64,000 nucleotides of DNA from Selenomonas sp. oral taxon 126 (lineage in GTDB: Bacteria > Bacillota > Negativicutes > Selenomonadales > Selenomonadaceae), in contig NZ_CP016201.1 in NCBI RefSeq assembly GCF_001683335.1, positions 2,388,487 through 2,452,486 of the forward strand, in the 5' to 3' direction. The notes under the pieces are model-generated. The model saw only the letters and a list, made by a program, of their open reading frames with translations. It was not told the DNA's origin and did not search any database. Both the position numbers and the translations under genes were made by a program. Of the stretch, positions 7,630 to 15,032 are shown piece after piece. Positions within the stretch are counted from its first letter, which is position 1. Every line of letters begins with the position of its first letter.

Positions 7630-9298
7630 AGAACCTTACCCCGAGGGAGAATCCATAAGTCGCATTTGGCGTATGGAATCCCTCGGGTTTTCTTATGGGC
7701 ATCGCCGCAAAGACATCATAGGAGACGGTATCAATCGCTCCGCGCAGTCCGACTGCTGCGCCCATCATCGTATGTCCGTTATAGAGATCAGCCCCATATC
7801 CATAGACCGCACCGACATCAAGCCCAAGATAGAGTTCCGCCTTTTGTTTCGGAAACCGTGTCGCGAACTCGTTCCGCAGATACCATCCGTTTGTTCCCAT
7901 CAGCGTAACCTCGCCGTCGAAGCCGCGCACCGTATAGCGATTGCCCATGCTGATCATATCTACACCATAGAGCCGCATCCCGTCCATCGTATACTGTCCG
8001 TGAAAGGATGTCGTAAATGTTGCGGGGCGATGACTGAACTCAAATGGATGCACAAAGTCCACATCGAGCAGCCACATTCGATAGAGCGTCTTAGGCGCAT
8101 CGGCAAAAGCCTTTTCTTCCTGCGCACCCATCCATCCGAGACCGAACCTGTGCGCCAGACGGAAATAGAGCGTATTGCGCTGGATATAGAGGCGCTCTGC
8201 ATAGCCGATCTCCATCGAGGTCTGGTGCATCGCCTGGATGGGCAGCTCGACATCGTTCAAAAAGCTATGGGAGTTCCGTTTCCGCAAACGAATATCCATG
8301 CTCGTCTTCATGACAGCTGAGCGATGCAGTACATAGTCCCATGACAGCGTAGAGATATTTGAATCTCCCGCACTGATGAAATCATAGGGAACGCTCTCTA
8401 CCGTCTGATGATATTTCGAGCGTTGATAGGAAAATGAGAATGTATGCCGTCCATAGGGATAGGTGTAGCTGATATTGTGCCCGCGCGTTCCCTTCTCATA
8501 TCCATCCTGTGCGCCGTCAAGATTCATGCCGATGCGGAGCATATCGTTCTTGTGAAAGGGCTGATCGATACCGATGGAGGTATACCATTGGAGCTTTCCC
8601 GTATCTTCAAGACCTGAGTCATCCACGGAGATCGTACCGTAGAAATTCTTCCCGCGTTTCACTGTCAGCACAACATCTGTCCGCTGCGGCTGTTCCGAGG
8701 GGAGGAGCTGGACGGAGATATCCTGTGAGGGGAGACGCTTCGCCTGTTCGATGCCCTGCTCGATGTCGCGTACGTTCAGAATATCTCCCTCGTGGAAGGG
8801 AAAGAGATTCTTCCAGTAGAGCGTATCGCTGCCCTCGGCAAAATGAACGGTGCCGATATAGCCGATCTGCAGAACGAGACGAAGTTCTCCCGATGAGAGA
8901 TTCTGTTCCGGCACAACAATACGGCTCGTAGAGAACCCACGAGCCATGAGGGACTGATTCATCGCATTGATGAGCTTGTTGATGTCGCTGAGCGACAGTT
9001 CCTTGCCCACATAGGGACGAGCGATACGTTCGAGGAAGCGGAATCGCTCCACTTGGTTCTCAATCGTGATCTGAGAGATGTGGAATCGAACGCTCTCATC
9101 TGCGGGAAGATCAACAGATGGGGGAGGGGCGACAATCGTCTCCACACGCTCCTCACCGAGACGATTCTGCCGCTCTGCCTCCTGCGCCCGTGACTGATCG
9201 AGCTGCTCCTGCTGTGCAGGGGCAGCGATAGCAGGAGGAGCAGAGAAGGAGAGGAGGGGGATGAGGAGGAGAATTGAGGGACGGTTGAGTGTTTTCAA
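7628..9298 (-). CDS. Two-partner secretion outer-membrane transporter (TpsB/CdiB/FhaC type)
   Basis: The 556-residue protein exports the large exoprotein encoded at the other end of the locus across the outer membrane. It has a signal peptide (about residues 1-26), an N-terminal linker, two POTRA domains (about 70-145 and 148-222) and a 16-strand-type barrel. VRGFDGEVTL near residue 458 is the conserved L6 VRGY/F motif, and the chain ends in ...LGVRF with the terminal Phe of outer-membrane barrels. It starts with TTG at 9298 after AGGTGA. It is the last gene of the locus, 38 bases after a putative immunity gene, giving the order A-I-orphans-B like the bcpAIOB loci of Burkholderia. The first codons and ribosome site are duplicated at 17380-17420. 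Confidence 0.93.
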   Translation of the reverse strand: MKTLNRPSILLLIPLLSFSAPPAIAAPAQQEQLDQSRAQEAERQNRLGEERVETIVAPPPSVDLPADESVRFHISQITIENQVERFRFLERIARPYVGKELSLSDINKLINAMNQSLMARGFSTSRIVVPEQNLSSGELRLVLQIGYIGTVHFAEGSDTLYWKNLFPFHEGDILNVRDIEQGIEQAKRLPSQDISVQLLPSEQPQRTDVVLTVKRGKNFYGTISVDDSGLEDTGKLQWYTSIGIDQPFHKNDMLRIGMNLDGAQDGYEKGTRGHNISYTYPYGRHTFSFSYQRSKYHQTVESVPYDFISAGDSNISTLSWDYVLHRSAVMKTSMDIRLRKRNSHSFLNDVELPIQAMHQTSMEIGYAERLYIQRNTLYFRLAHRFGLGWMGAQEEKAFADAPKTLYRMWLLDVDFVHPFEFSHRPATFTTSFHGQYTMDGMRLYGVDMISMGNRYTVRGFDGEVTLMGTNGWYLRNEFATRFPKQKAELYLGLDVGAVYGYGADLYNGHTMMGAAVGLRGAIDTVSYDVFAAMPIRKPEGFHTPNATYGFSLGVRF

Positions 9299-9335
9299 GT
9301 GGAGTCACCTACTTTACAGATATAAAATATGTATA

Positions 9336-9725
9336 TTATAGTGTATCATCTTCGATGATAATCGTAATAATACATTTATTTGTGTTTTTTTCTACTTCTA
9401 TACAGTAATCTTTTTTATGTGCTGTAATGTTATTTCTGTTTGTTTCTATATTGTGCCAACCTCCCTGCTCCATAGTCTGTTTATTAAATACGCTTTCGAT
9501 ATCTCCTTTGGCATAAATCTGAAACTTTCTCATACCACCAATGTATTCTTCTCTTTTTATATTGAGGATATCCAGTGTTTGCATCTCTTTTATATCATGC
9601 AAAGCATAAATCAGCTGTAAATCATTGTTTGAAGATGTATTACTTGTATGTAAAGGGTAATAAAAATATCCATAGACCCACACCGATATAAAAACAAGAA
9701 CTCCTAAGTATTTGAGTATCTTCAT
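9336..9725 (-). CDS. Membrane-anchored hypothetical protein, candidate immunity protein 3b
   Basis: About 129 residues begin with MKILKYLGVLVFISVWVYGY, a signal anchor, followed by a soluble domain of about 100 residues expected in the periplasm. An earlier in-frame ATG at 9743 overlaps the preceding gene and has no ribosome site. The architecture, and a loosely similar segment (DIES...., later a KDYC or GLCH strand), suggest it is a distant paralogue of the gene at 9730. AT-rich composition and position behind an orphan CdiA-CT module make it an immunity candidate. No family is recognised. Confidence 0.5.
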   Translation of the reverse strand: MKILKYLGVLVFISVWVYGYFYYPLHTSNTSSNNDLQLIYALHDIKEMQTLDILNIKREEYIGGMRKFQIYAKGDIESVFNKQTMEQGGWHNIETNRNNITAHKKDYCIEVEKNTNKCIITIIIEDDTL

Positions 9726-9729
9726 AAAT

Positions 9730-10125
9730 TTACCAAGCTCCATTTGAAAGAATCATTTTATGTGTTCCAGTTTTCGATTCACTCAAATAAAAATGACATA
9801 ATCCATCTGATGTAGAGAAATGTCCTCGTTCATTCGAGTGGCTTTGAAAGCCATGCTTATATAATATATCCTTATAAGACTCCAAATCCTCATCAAATGA
9901 TTTCGTAGAGGTGTACTCAAGTTTGATACGAAATGGCTTACCGACGACATCTAAAATTTCTGAGTGAATAATATCCTCTTGTGGAGGAAAATTTATTGAT
10001 TGGAATACTTTCGTGAAAATATTCCAATTATCAGATTTGTTTTCAAAGTTCTCATGTATTGAAAGTAATACACCTCCAACAATTGCTATACTACATATGA
10101 TAAATAAAATATGTGTGTTTTTCAT
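9730..10125 (-). CDS. Membrane-anchored hypothetical protein, candidate immunity protein 3a
   Basis: The 131-residue ORF starts two bases after the stop of the third orphan toxin module, the usual spacing of a CDI immunity gene. It has an N-terminal hydrophobic segment (ILFIICSIAIVGGVLLSI), then a hydrophilic domain, so the bulk should face the periplasm. Base composition is AT-rich, unlike the core genes. An envelope-located partner suggests that the cognate toxin acts at the membrane or in the periplasm. The immunity role is inferred from position only. Confidence 0.55.
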   Translation of the reverse strand: MKNTHILFIICSIAIVGGVLLSIHENFENKSDNWNIFTKVFQSINFPPQEDIIHSEILDVVGKPFRIKLEYTSTKSFDEDLESYKDILYKHGFQSHSNERGHFSTSDGLCHFYLSESKTGTHKMILSNGAW

Positions 10126-10127
10126 GA

Positions 10128-11069
10128 TTAGAAATCCTTCTGATTACCTTCGTAGAAAACGTAGCCAGCTGATAAACTTATCGTAGGAGTAGAGGATACA
10201 GCATTGTATATAAAGGAATATCCATTGACGTTAGTGGATCGTCCATGTTCTAAACCAAAACCTGCAGACCATCCCATTGAAAAACCCGTTAGTTGTTCCT
10301 TTAATATCTCTGGATCTGTAACAATATTTCCTTGTGGGTCTTCTAGATATCCCCGTCCCATGGTATAGGCTCCAACAAAGGCTGAAACCCCACCCTCTAT
10401 ATTATAAGAAGAATAAACCGGAGTGCCTTCAACATTAAATACCATAACCATTCCACTGAGAGAAACTGCATCTCCTCCAGAAACCGCAATAAGATTACAC
10501 GTTCCCTCTGGTAGGTTTTTTACTAAATCATCATCTCGAATACATTCTCTTACAAAATCACTTTCTGTAAGCAAACTATTCCACTTCGTCCCACTCGCCG
10601 CCGAAATTGCTCCTGCTGTTGCATCTCCATTGACTATTTTTGCGGCAGCTGCGCCAAGGACTCCACTAGCTATCTGGGCAATAGTAGGGTCAAGACCTTT
10701 CAGATTGTTAATCAGTGCTTCGTTGAGACCGGCACCTGCTGCACCCGAAGCAAAGCCAGCTCCTGTGATCTGGCTCAGGATGCCGGCAACAGCTGCGTGC
10801 GCGGCAATCTTGCCTACACTGCCGTCGTCCTTCATGTTATGCAGGAGACGGAATGCCTCTTCACCAAATACGGCAGCAAGCTCCTGCTGTTTCTCGATTT
10901 TCGCCTTGTCGAAGATTTTACCGAGTTCGTTGAGCGAGTTTGCTGTGTCACGGCTGAGGGCGGAGATGTCCTGCGTGGGATTCTCACGGATGTCGATGGT
11001 TCCCGGTGCGATGGCAGCTTTTGTGGTGCTGTCTGCATCGCCTTTTGTGGGGGATGCAAGGGAATCCTT
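10128..11069 (-). CDS. Orphan CdiA-CT module 3 (pretoxin plus 149-residue C-terminal domain), no proper start
   Basis: The frame is open from a TAA at 11070-11072 to the stop at 10128. It has no start codon before the ATG at 10835, which lies inside the pretoxin region. The first part (STTKAAIAPGTIDIRENPTQ, then NELGKIFDK and EEAFRLLHNMKDDGSVGKIA) matches the pretoxin part of the large exoprotein. The boundary motif SGTKWN lies at 10578-10595. The 149-residue tail after it is Gly/Ser/Tyr rich (GYTMGRGY-like and GFSMGWSAGFGLEHGRS segments) and unrelated to the other tails. I recognise no toxin family. It is not expected to be secreted as it stands, but can serve as a donor for recombination into the exoprotein gene, as proposed for orphan CDI toxins. 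Confidence 0.7.
   Translation of the reverse strand, partial: KDSLASPTKGDADSTTKAAIAPGTIDIRENPTQDISALSRDTANSLNELGKIFDKAKIEKQQELAAVFGEEAFRLLHNMKDDGSVGKIAAHAAVAGILSQITGAGFASGAAGAGLNEALINNLKGLDPTIAQIASGVLGAAAAKIVNGDATAGAISAASGTKWNSLLTESDFVRECIRDDDLVKNLPEGTCNLIAVSGGDAVSLSGMVMVFNVEGTPVYSSYNIEGGVSAFVGAYTMGRGYLEDPQGNIVTDPEILKEQLTGFSMGWSAGFGLEHGRSTNVNGYSFIYNAVSSTPTISLSAGYVFYEGNQKDF
10771..10862 (-). repeat. 92-base pretoxin repeat, copy in module 3
   Basis: These 92 bases are identical to 12959-13050 and 15822-15913. They encode the EEAFRLLHNMKDDGSVGKIA region and the helix after it. Confidence 0.9.
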
Positions 11070-11088
11070 TTAGTCTGCTAGGTCATGT

Positions 11089-11733
11089 CTAATCAAAATA
11101 ATATAACAACAGTTTTCGATAATCAATCGTGCCTTCCCTTTTCAACGGCAGAGGATGAGCAAATTGGTGCAACATTACGGGATATGCCAAGATTCGTTCG
11201 TAAAAGAGGTGATCTCTCTCCTCCAACTCTGTTTCACTGTGAAGAATGGTTAATTCATCGTCACTATATTTTGCCAGTGCTTTTGATAAATATTTGTAGT
11301 CCGGGGAGGTTAGATCGACCTCCGGATTAATCAGGAGCGTAACATGAAACGGCTCAGATTGGACTATATAGAACCCCACGCTTCCATACACATAAAACTT
11401 ATTTTCCTCATAGAACAATCCCATATCCTTTTCCCATGTGTATACTTCTTCGTCAAGGACGCGTACTCTACTCGCTCCGCCATACCTTGTCCATTCCTCT
11501 AAATGCATGTCCCATAATTCAGAATGTTTATCTTTACGATAAACAACTATTTGGCTTTTATTAAAGGACTCTATATATCCTTTAAAAGCAAATGGTGAAT
11601 TAATTGGAGCAAACCATGTATTCAGCCAATATTTAAATCCGAATAGAACCTGATAAAGGATCCATACACTTAATAAAGCGCCGCACAGCTTGCCTCCGCG
11701 GAGAACTATCTTTTTGATACGATCTATCACCAT
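11089..11733 (-). CDS. Membrane-anchored protein, candidate immunity protein for orphan module 2
   Basis: The 214-residue ORF begins three bases after the stop of orphan toxin module 2. Its N-terminus is basic, followed by one hydrophobic helix (LCGALLSVWILYQVLFGF, about residues 16-33) and a soluble domain of about 175 residues that should be periplasmic. A periplasmic, membrane-tethered partner fits a toxin that attacks the envelope. No family is recognised. The AT-rich composition matches the other immunity candidates. Its 3' end lies 19 bases from the start of the third orphan module. Confidence 0.6.
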   Translation of the reverse strand: MVIDRIKKIVLRGGKLCGALLSVWILYQVLFGFKYWLNTWFAPINSPFAFKGYIESFNKSQIVVYRKDKHSELWDMHLEEWTRYGGASRVRVLDEEVYTWEKDMGLFYEENKFYVYGSVGFYIVQSEPFHVTLLINPEVDLTSPDYKYLSKALAKYSDDELTILHSETELEERDHLFYERILAYPVMLHQFAHPLPLKREGTIDYRKLLLYYFD

Positions 11734-11736
11734 AGG

Positions 11737-13854
11737 TCAATCCTCCGACAAGGAAACAGTTCCTTGAATTTCTGCTGTCCATGGGAAGGGCTGTAGATAT
11801 CCAAGGCTTTGATTGACCCACGCCGCATTATTAATCGTATCAGTGAAAGCGTTTTTCCAACTATATTCTGGATCTCCCAATTTCCATTGATGAAGGTCAA
11901 AATTATAAGCATCTCCGGCAAGTCCGTTGAATGAAATCTTGCCGTCCATGTCACGATGTACCCGAATAGCTAGCTTTGTCCAGCCGGCAAAATAATGTTC
12001 ATCTAGGCTTGCTGGATCTATATTCAGATTAATGGACATATAGATGTCTCGCGTCTCTCCGGGAGAGAAGTGCGTGCCAAGGTCCTTGATCTTTTGGGTT
12101 ATTGCATTGGAACGACTCATATTGGAGGATGTAAAAGTCCCCACGGAGAAATGGCGCGGCCATCCATTTGCGATATGTGCATATATCAGCGCGTCTGATG
12201 CCATGGGCGTGTCTTTGATAGCCAAAGAACCTAAGGCCCCTAGTATCGCTAAGCTTTTCATTGGGATTGACCCTGGCGCAAGAAATGAAAACGGATATTT
12301 TTTTCTCATTATATCTGTTAGGGTAGTTCTTCCATCCACCCATTCTTGATGGACTCTTTGCCGCAGGATATCCTTGGCTTCCTCAAGGGAGTTAGTCTCT
12401 CTGTATTCTACTCCATATAAGTTGATGATATCTTTTGATGTTCCATCTGAATCCCCCCACCTAAATACAGACTGTTCCCCTGTTTTTTTGGCATTTGGTT
12501 CCCCGTAATGATCCATTTTATCAACAGTGTATACTTCGCCTTTTTTTGTTAAAGGATTTCCGTGAAGCATCATCCGATCAATACCGGCGTCATGTATCAC
12601 TTCTAGATCAAATACTTTCCCGTCTTTATCAATTGCAACGGCGACTTTTTCTCCGTCCACTGTTGCATAGCGAATGGAATACTCTCCGTCTTTTAGCTTC
12701 TTATATTTTTCCGATTCATTTAACTCGTTAAGTTGCTCTAAGATTTCTGGCAGCCTTTCGTATTTGTTCCACTTCGTCCCGCTCACTGCAGCACTCGCAC
12801 CTGCCTGTGCATTCCCTCCGATTGCCTTAGCGGCAGCCGCGCCGATGATGGCACTGATGAGCTGCGCTGTGCCGGGGTCTTTGCCGTCAAGTGCTTTAAT
12901 GAGTGCTTCGTTGAGTCCCGCACCAATTGCACCCGAAGCAAAGCCGGCTCCTGTGATCTGGCTCAGGATGCCGGCAACAGCTGCGTGCGCGGCAATCTTG
13001 CCTACACTGCCGTCGTCCTTCATGTTATGCAGGAGACGGAATGCCTCTTCGCCGAATACGGCGGCAAGTTCCTGCCGTTCTTCCATCGTTTGTTTGTCAA
13101 AGATGCGCCCTAGCTCATTGAGTGCATTCACAGTATCTCTGCTGAGGGCAGATATGTCCTGTGTCGGATTCTCACGGATGTCGATGGTCGCTGGTGCAAC
13201 GGCAGATTTTGTGGTGCTGTCGGCACTTCCGACAACGGGCATGGGGAGAACCGGCGCAAGTCCTTTGGTGTTGTAAACCTTGTCTTGCTCGTCCTTGGTC
13301 ATGTCGTCATAATTGCCATATTTGTGGTAGGAGGCGCCAATGCTCTTTGCACTGTAATCGGCTTCATTTTTAAGGTCGCTAAAGGAGAATGTCCCTGTGG
13401 AAAGATGGTTCTTGTCGGGAGTTGCGTTGCTCGCGATAATGCCGCCCTTTAGATCGGTATTCTTCTCGACGTAGATGTCAAAGCCGCCGCTTCCCGCGAA
13501 GAATCCTGCCTGTTCACGTGCACTGCGGTAGTGGGAGTCGATATTTCCCTTGTTCCAAGATGCACCAATGGTGGGCGCGAAGAATTTTCTCCCGGTGGTG
13601 GGAGCGGGGACTTTCGTATTGTTGGGCTTTGGCGTACTCTTCGTTGCGTTTGTGGTTGGAGGATTTTGTGTCTGACCCGTGGATTTGGTTGAAGTCTGTT
13701 TGTCCTTTGCCTTTACGCCCCACGAGATGCCGAAGCCCATAGAAGAGTTTTGTTCCTCGTAGGTCTCTTTCTCCTGCAAGGTTTCGATGTTCAGATTCCC
13801 GCCGACCTTTGCGGTGATCTTCTCTCCCTGTGCCTTGCTCCCAATGATGTCCAT
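11737..13854 (-). CDS. Orphan CdiA-CT module 2 (FHA-2 end, pretoxin, 342-residue C-terminal domain)
   Basis: The 705-residue ORF starts at an ATG inside the conserved KDMDIIGSKAQGEKITAK repeat. Homology continues upstream in the same open frame to about 14085 (GENTSITTT, FSSASIGASFTPQGLSNISV) without another start codon, so this is a cassette cut from a longer exoprotein gene. The order is end of FHA-2 repeats, pretoxin, the boundary SGTKWN at 12766-12783, then a unique 342-residue tail. The tail contains a hydrophobic segment (LAILGALGSLAI) and, near its end, GDAYNFDLHQW followed by WTAEIQG. The spacing of Asp, Tyr and His recalls the catalytic patch of colicin M-type lipid II hydrolases, but this is a weak resemblance. 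The following gene encodes a membrane-anchored periplasmic protein, in line with an envelope target. Confidence 0.7.
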   Translation of the reverse strand: MDIIGSKAQGEKITAKVGGNLNIETLQEKETYEEQNSSMGFGISWGVKAKDKQTSTKSTGQTQNPPTTNATKSTPKPNNTKVPAPTTGRKFFAPTIGASWNKGNIDSHYRSAREQAGFFAGSGGFDIYVEKNTDLKGGIIASNATPDKNHLSTGTFSFSDLKNEADYSAKSIGASYHKYGNYDDMTKDEQDKVYNTKGLAPVLPMPVVGSADSTTKSAVAPATIDIRENPTQDISALSRDTVNALNELGRIFDKQTMEERQELAAVFGEEAFRLLHNMKDDGSVGKIAAHAAVAGILSQITGAGFASGAIGAGLNEALIKALDGKDPGTAQLISAIIGAAAAKAIGGNAQAGASAAVSGTKWNKYERLPEILEQLNELNESEKYKKLKDGEYSIRYATVDGEKVAVAIDKDGKVFDLEVIHDAGIDRMMLHGNPLTKKGEVYTVDKMDHYGEPNAKKTGEQSVFRWGDSDGTSKDIINLYGVEYRETNSLEEAKDILRQRVHQEWVDGRTTLTDIMRKKYPFSFLAPGSIPMKSLAILGALGSLAIKDTPMASDALIYAHIANGWPRHFSVGTFTSSNMSRSNAITQKIKDLGTHFSPGETRDIYMSINLNIDPASLDEHYFAGWTKLAIRVHRDMDGKISFNGLAGDAYNFDLHQWKLGDPEYSWKNAFTDTINNAAWVNQSLGYLQPFPWTAEIQGTVSLSED
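12959..13295 (-). repeat. 337-base pretoxin repeat, copy in module 2
   Basis: By eye this block differs from 15822-16158 at only two positions (GATGCGCC/GATACGCC and TTTGTGGTG/TTTGTTGTG). It contains the 92-base core also found in module 3. Confidence 0.88.
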
Positions 13855-14060
13855 ATCCTTGCCCGAGGTGAGGCTGAGATTATTTTCGGCGACAACGAGG
13901 GTAGGGGAGTAAGCGGTGAGCGATTCTTTGCTGTTGCCGTTGGCTTTGTTTGCATTGACGCTGATGTTCGAGAGTCCCTGTGGGGTAAAGGAAGCACCGA
14001 TGCTTGCAGAGCTGAATTTGTTCTCAGTTGTGGTGATGCTTGTATTCTCGCCCGCTTCAA

Positions 14061-14123
14061 GGTGGAGATGTTCTGCGTCGGATTCTCACGAATGGCAATG
14101 GTTCTGTGAACAACGGCAGATTT
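14061..14123 (-). pseudogene. Scar of a further pretoxin segment at the module 2 border
   Basis: Directly after the stop of the 302-residue gene, translation reads KSAVVHRTIAIRENPTQNIS. This is a degenerate copy of the pretoxin segment KSAVAPATIDIRENPTQDIS, in a different frame from module 2. It then runs into the GENTSITTT start of module 2. The overlap marks a recombination junction or what is left of another cassette. Confidence 0.6.
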
Positions 14124-15032
14124 TTAATCAGTTATAAAATGATGATCTTTATATCTCCATGTTGAGACACTTAAAGAGGATATACTCTTTGTTTTCATAT
14201 CTAGGATAAATGGAGTATGTGAATATGTAATTGTATAAGGAATTCCATAGAGGGTTTGAATTTCTATATCTAAAAAACCGCCTGTGCTACTGCTTTTAGG
14301 ATACATTGTCATTAAAACCTTTTCGTTATGATAATCGAGAACTTCATAGACATGGCTACCTAGAGAGTGTATGGTCTTGTTTTCTAGACTTATAATTTTA
14401 GAGCTCTTTTTCTTTTTATTATATATCAACAGGGTATCGTCAGAACACATTCCGCAAAATTCATCCTCTTTTGATAAAAATAATATACAGTAGTCTTTGT
14501 TAGAATCCATATAAATTAACTCGTTGTTTTTGTTTATCAGAGTAATTCCGTCTTGCCTTTTGCTTACAACACTGTTTGGTTTACGACCATAAAATGTTTT
14601 TACTATATCTTTGGTATTTATATCGAAAACAAATACCTTTTCTTCCTGAATGACATAAAGGTATTCCCCAAGATGAAATATCTTCTCATCCACATAGTGT
14701 GAAGAGGGGAGTTCACATAACATATCTATGGTGTTTCCTTTGAGTTCAGAAACAAAACATGTATCTGTTTGCCCCGTAGGATAAAGAATGGCGAAATAAT
14801 CATGTGAACTTTTTTTCGTTAGAAAATAAATACCATCATATTTTTCATAGAGAGCATCGCCTAATTCAATATTCTCCCTTGAATCTTGTTCTAGTAACGA
14901 CATGATATACCAGTCATTTCCTGAATCATGTATTAAAATTTTCTCATCAAGAGATTTACCCTTGTAGAAATTAAGCGATGTGAATATAAAAGAAACAGAA
15001 AGGAAAAAACAGAATATATATCGTAACTTCAT
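14124..15032 (-). CDS. Exported protein, candidate immunity protein for orphan module 1
   Basis: The 302-residue ORF overlaps the stop of toxin module 1 by four bases (ATGA), which indicates translational coupling. It starts with a signal peptide or anchor (MKLRYIFCFFLSVSFIFTSL). The rest is rich in beta-type repeats such as KIFHLGEYLYVIQEEKVFVF, KDIVKTFYGRK and GITLINKNNELIYMD, which suggests a beta-propeller-like fold in the periplasm or on the membrane. The DNA is very AT-rich compared with core genes. No family is recognised. The immunity role is inferred from position and coupling. Confidence 0.6.
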   Translation of the reverse strand: MKLRYIFCFFLSVSFIFTSLNFYKGKSLDEKILIHDSGNDWYIMSLLEQDSRENIELGDALYEKYDGIYFLTKKSSHDYFAILYPTGQTDTCFVSELKGNTIDMLCELPSSHYVDEKIFHLGEYLYVIQEEKVFVFDINTKDIVKTFYGRKPNSVVSKRQDGITLINKNNELIYMDSNKDYCILFLSKEDEFCGMCSDDTLLIYNKKKKSSKIISLENKTIHSLGSHVYEVLDYHNEKVLMTMYPKSSSTGGFLDIEIQTLYGIPYTITYSHTPFILDMKTKSISSLSVSTWRYKDHHFITD

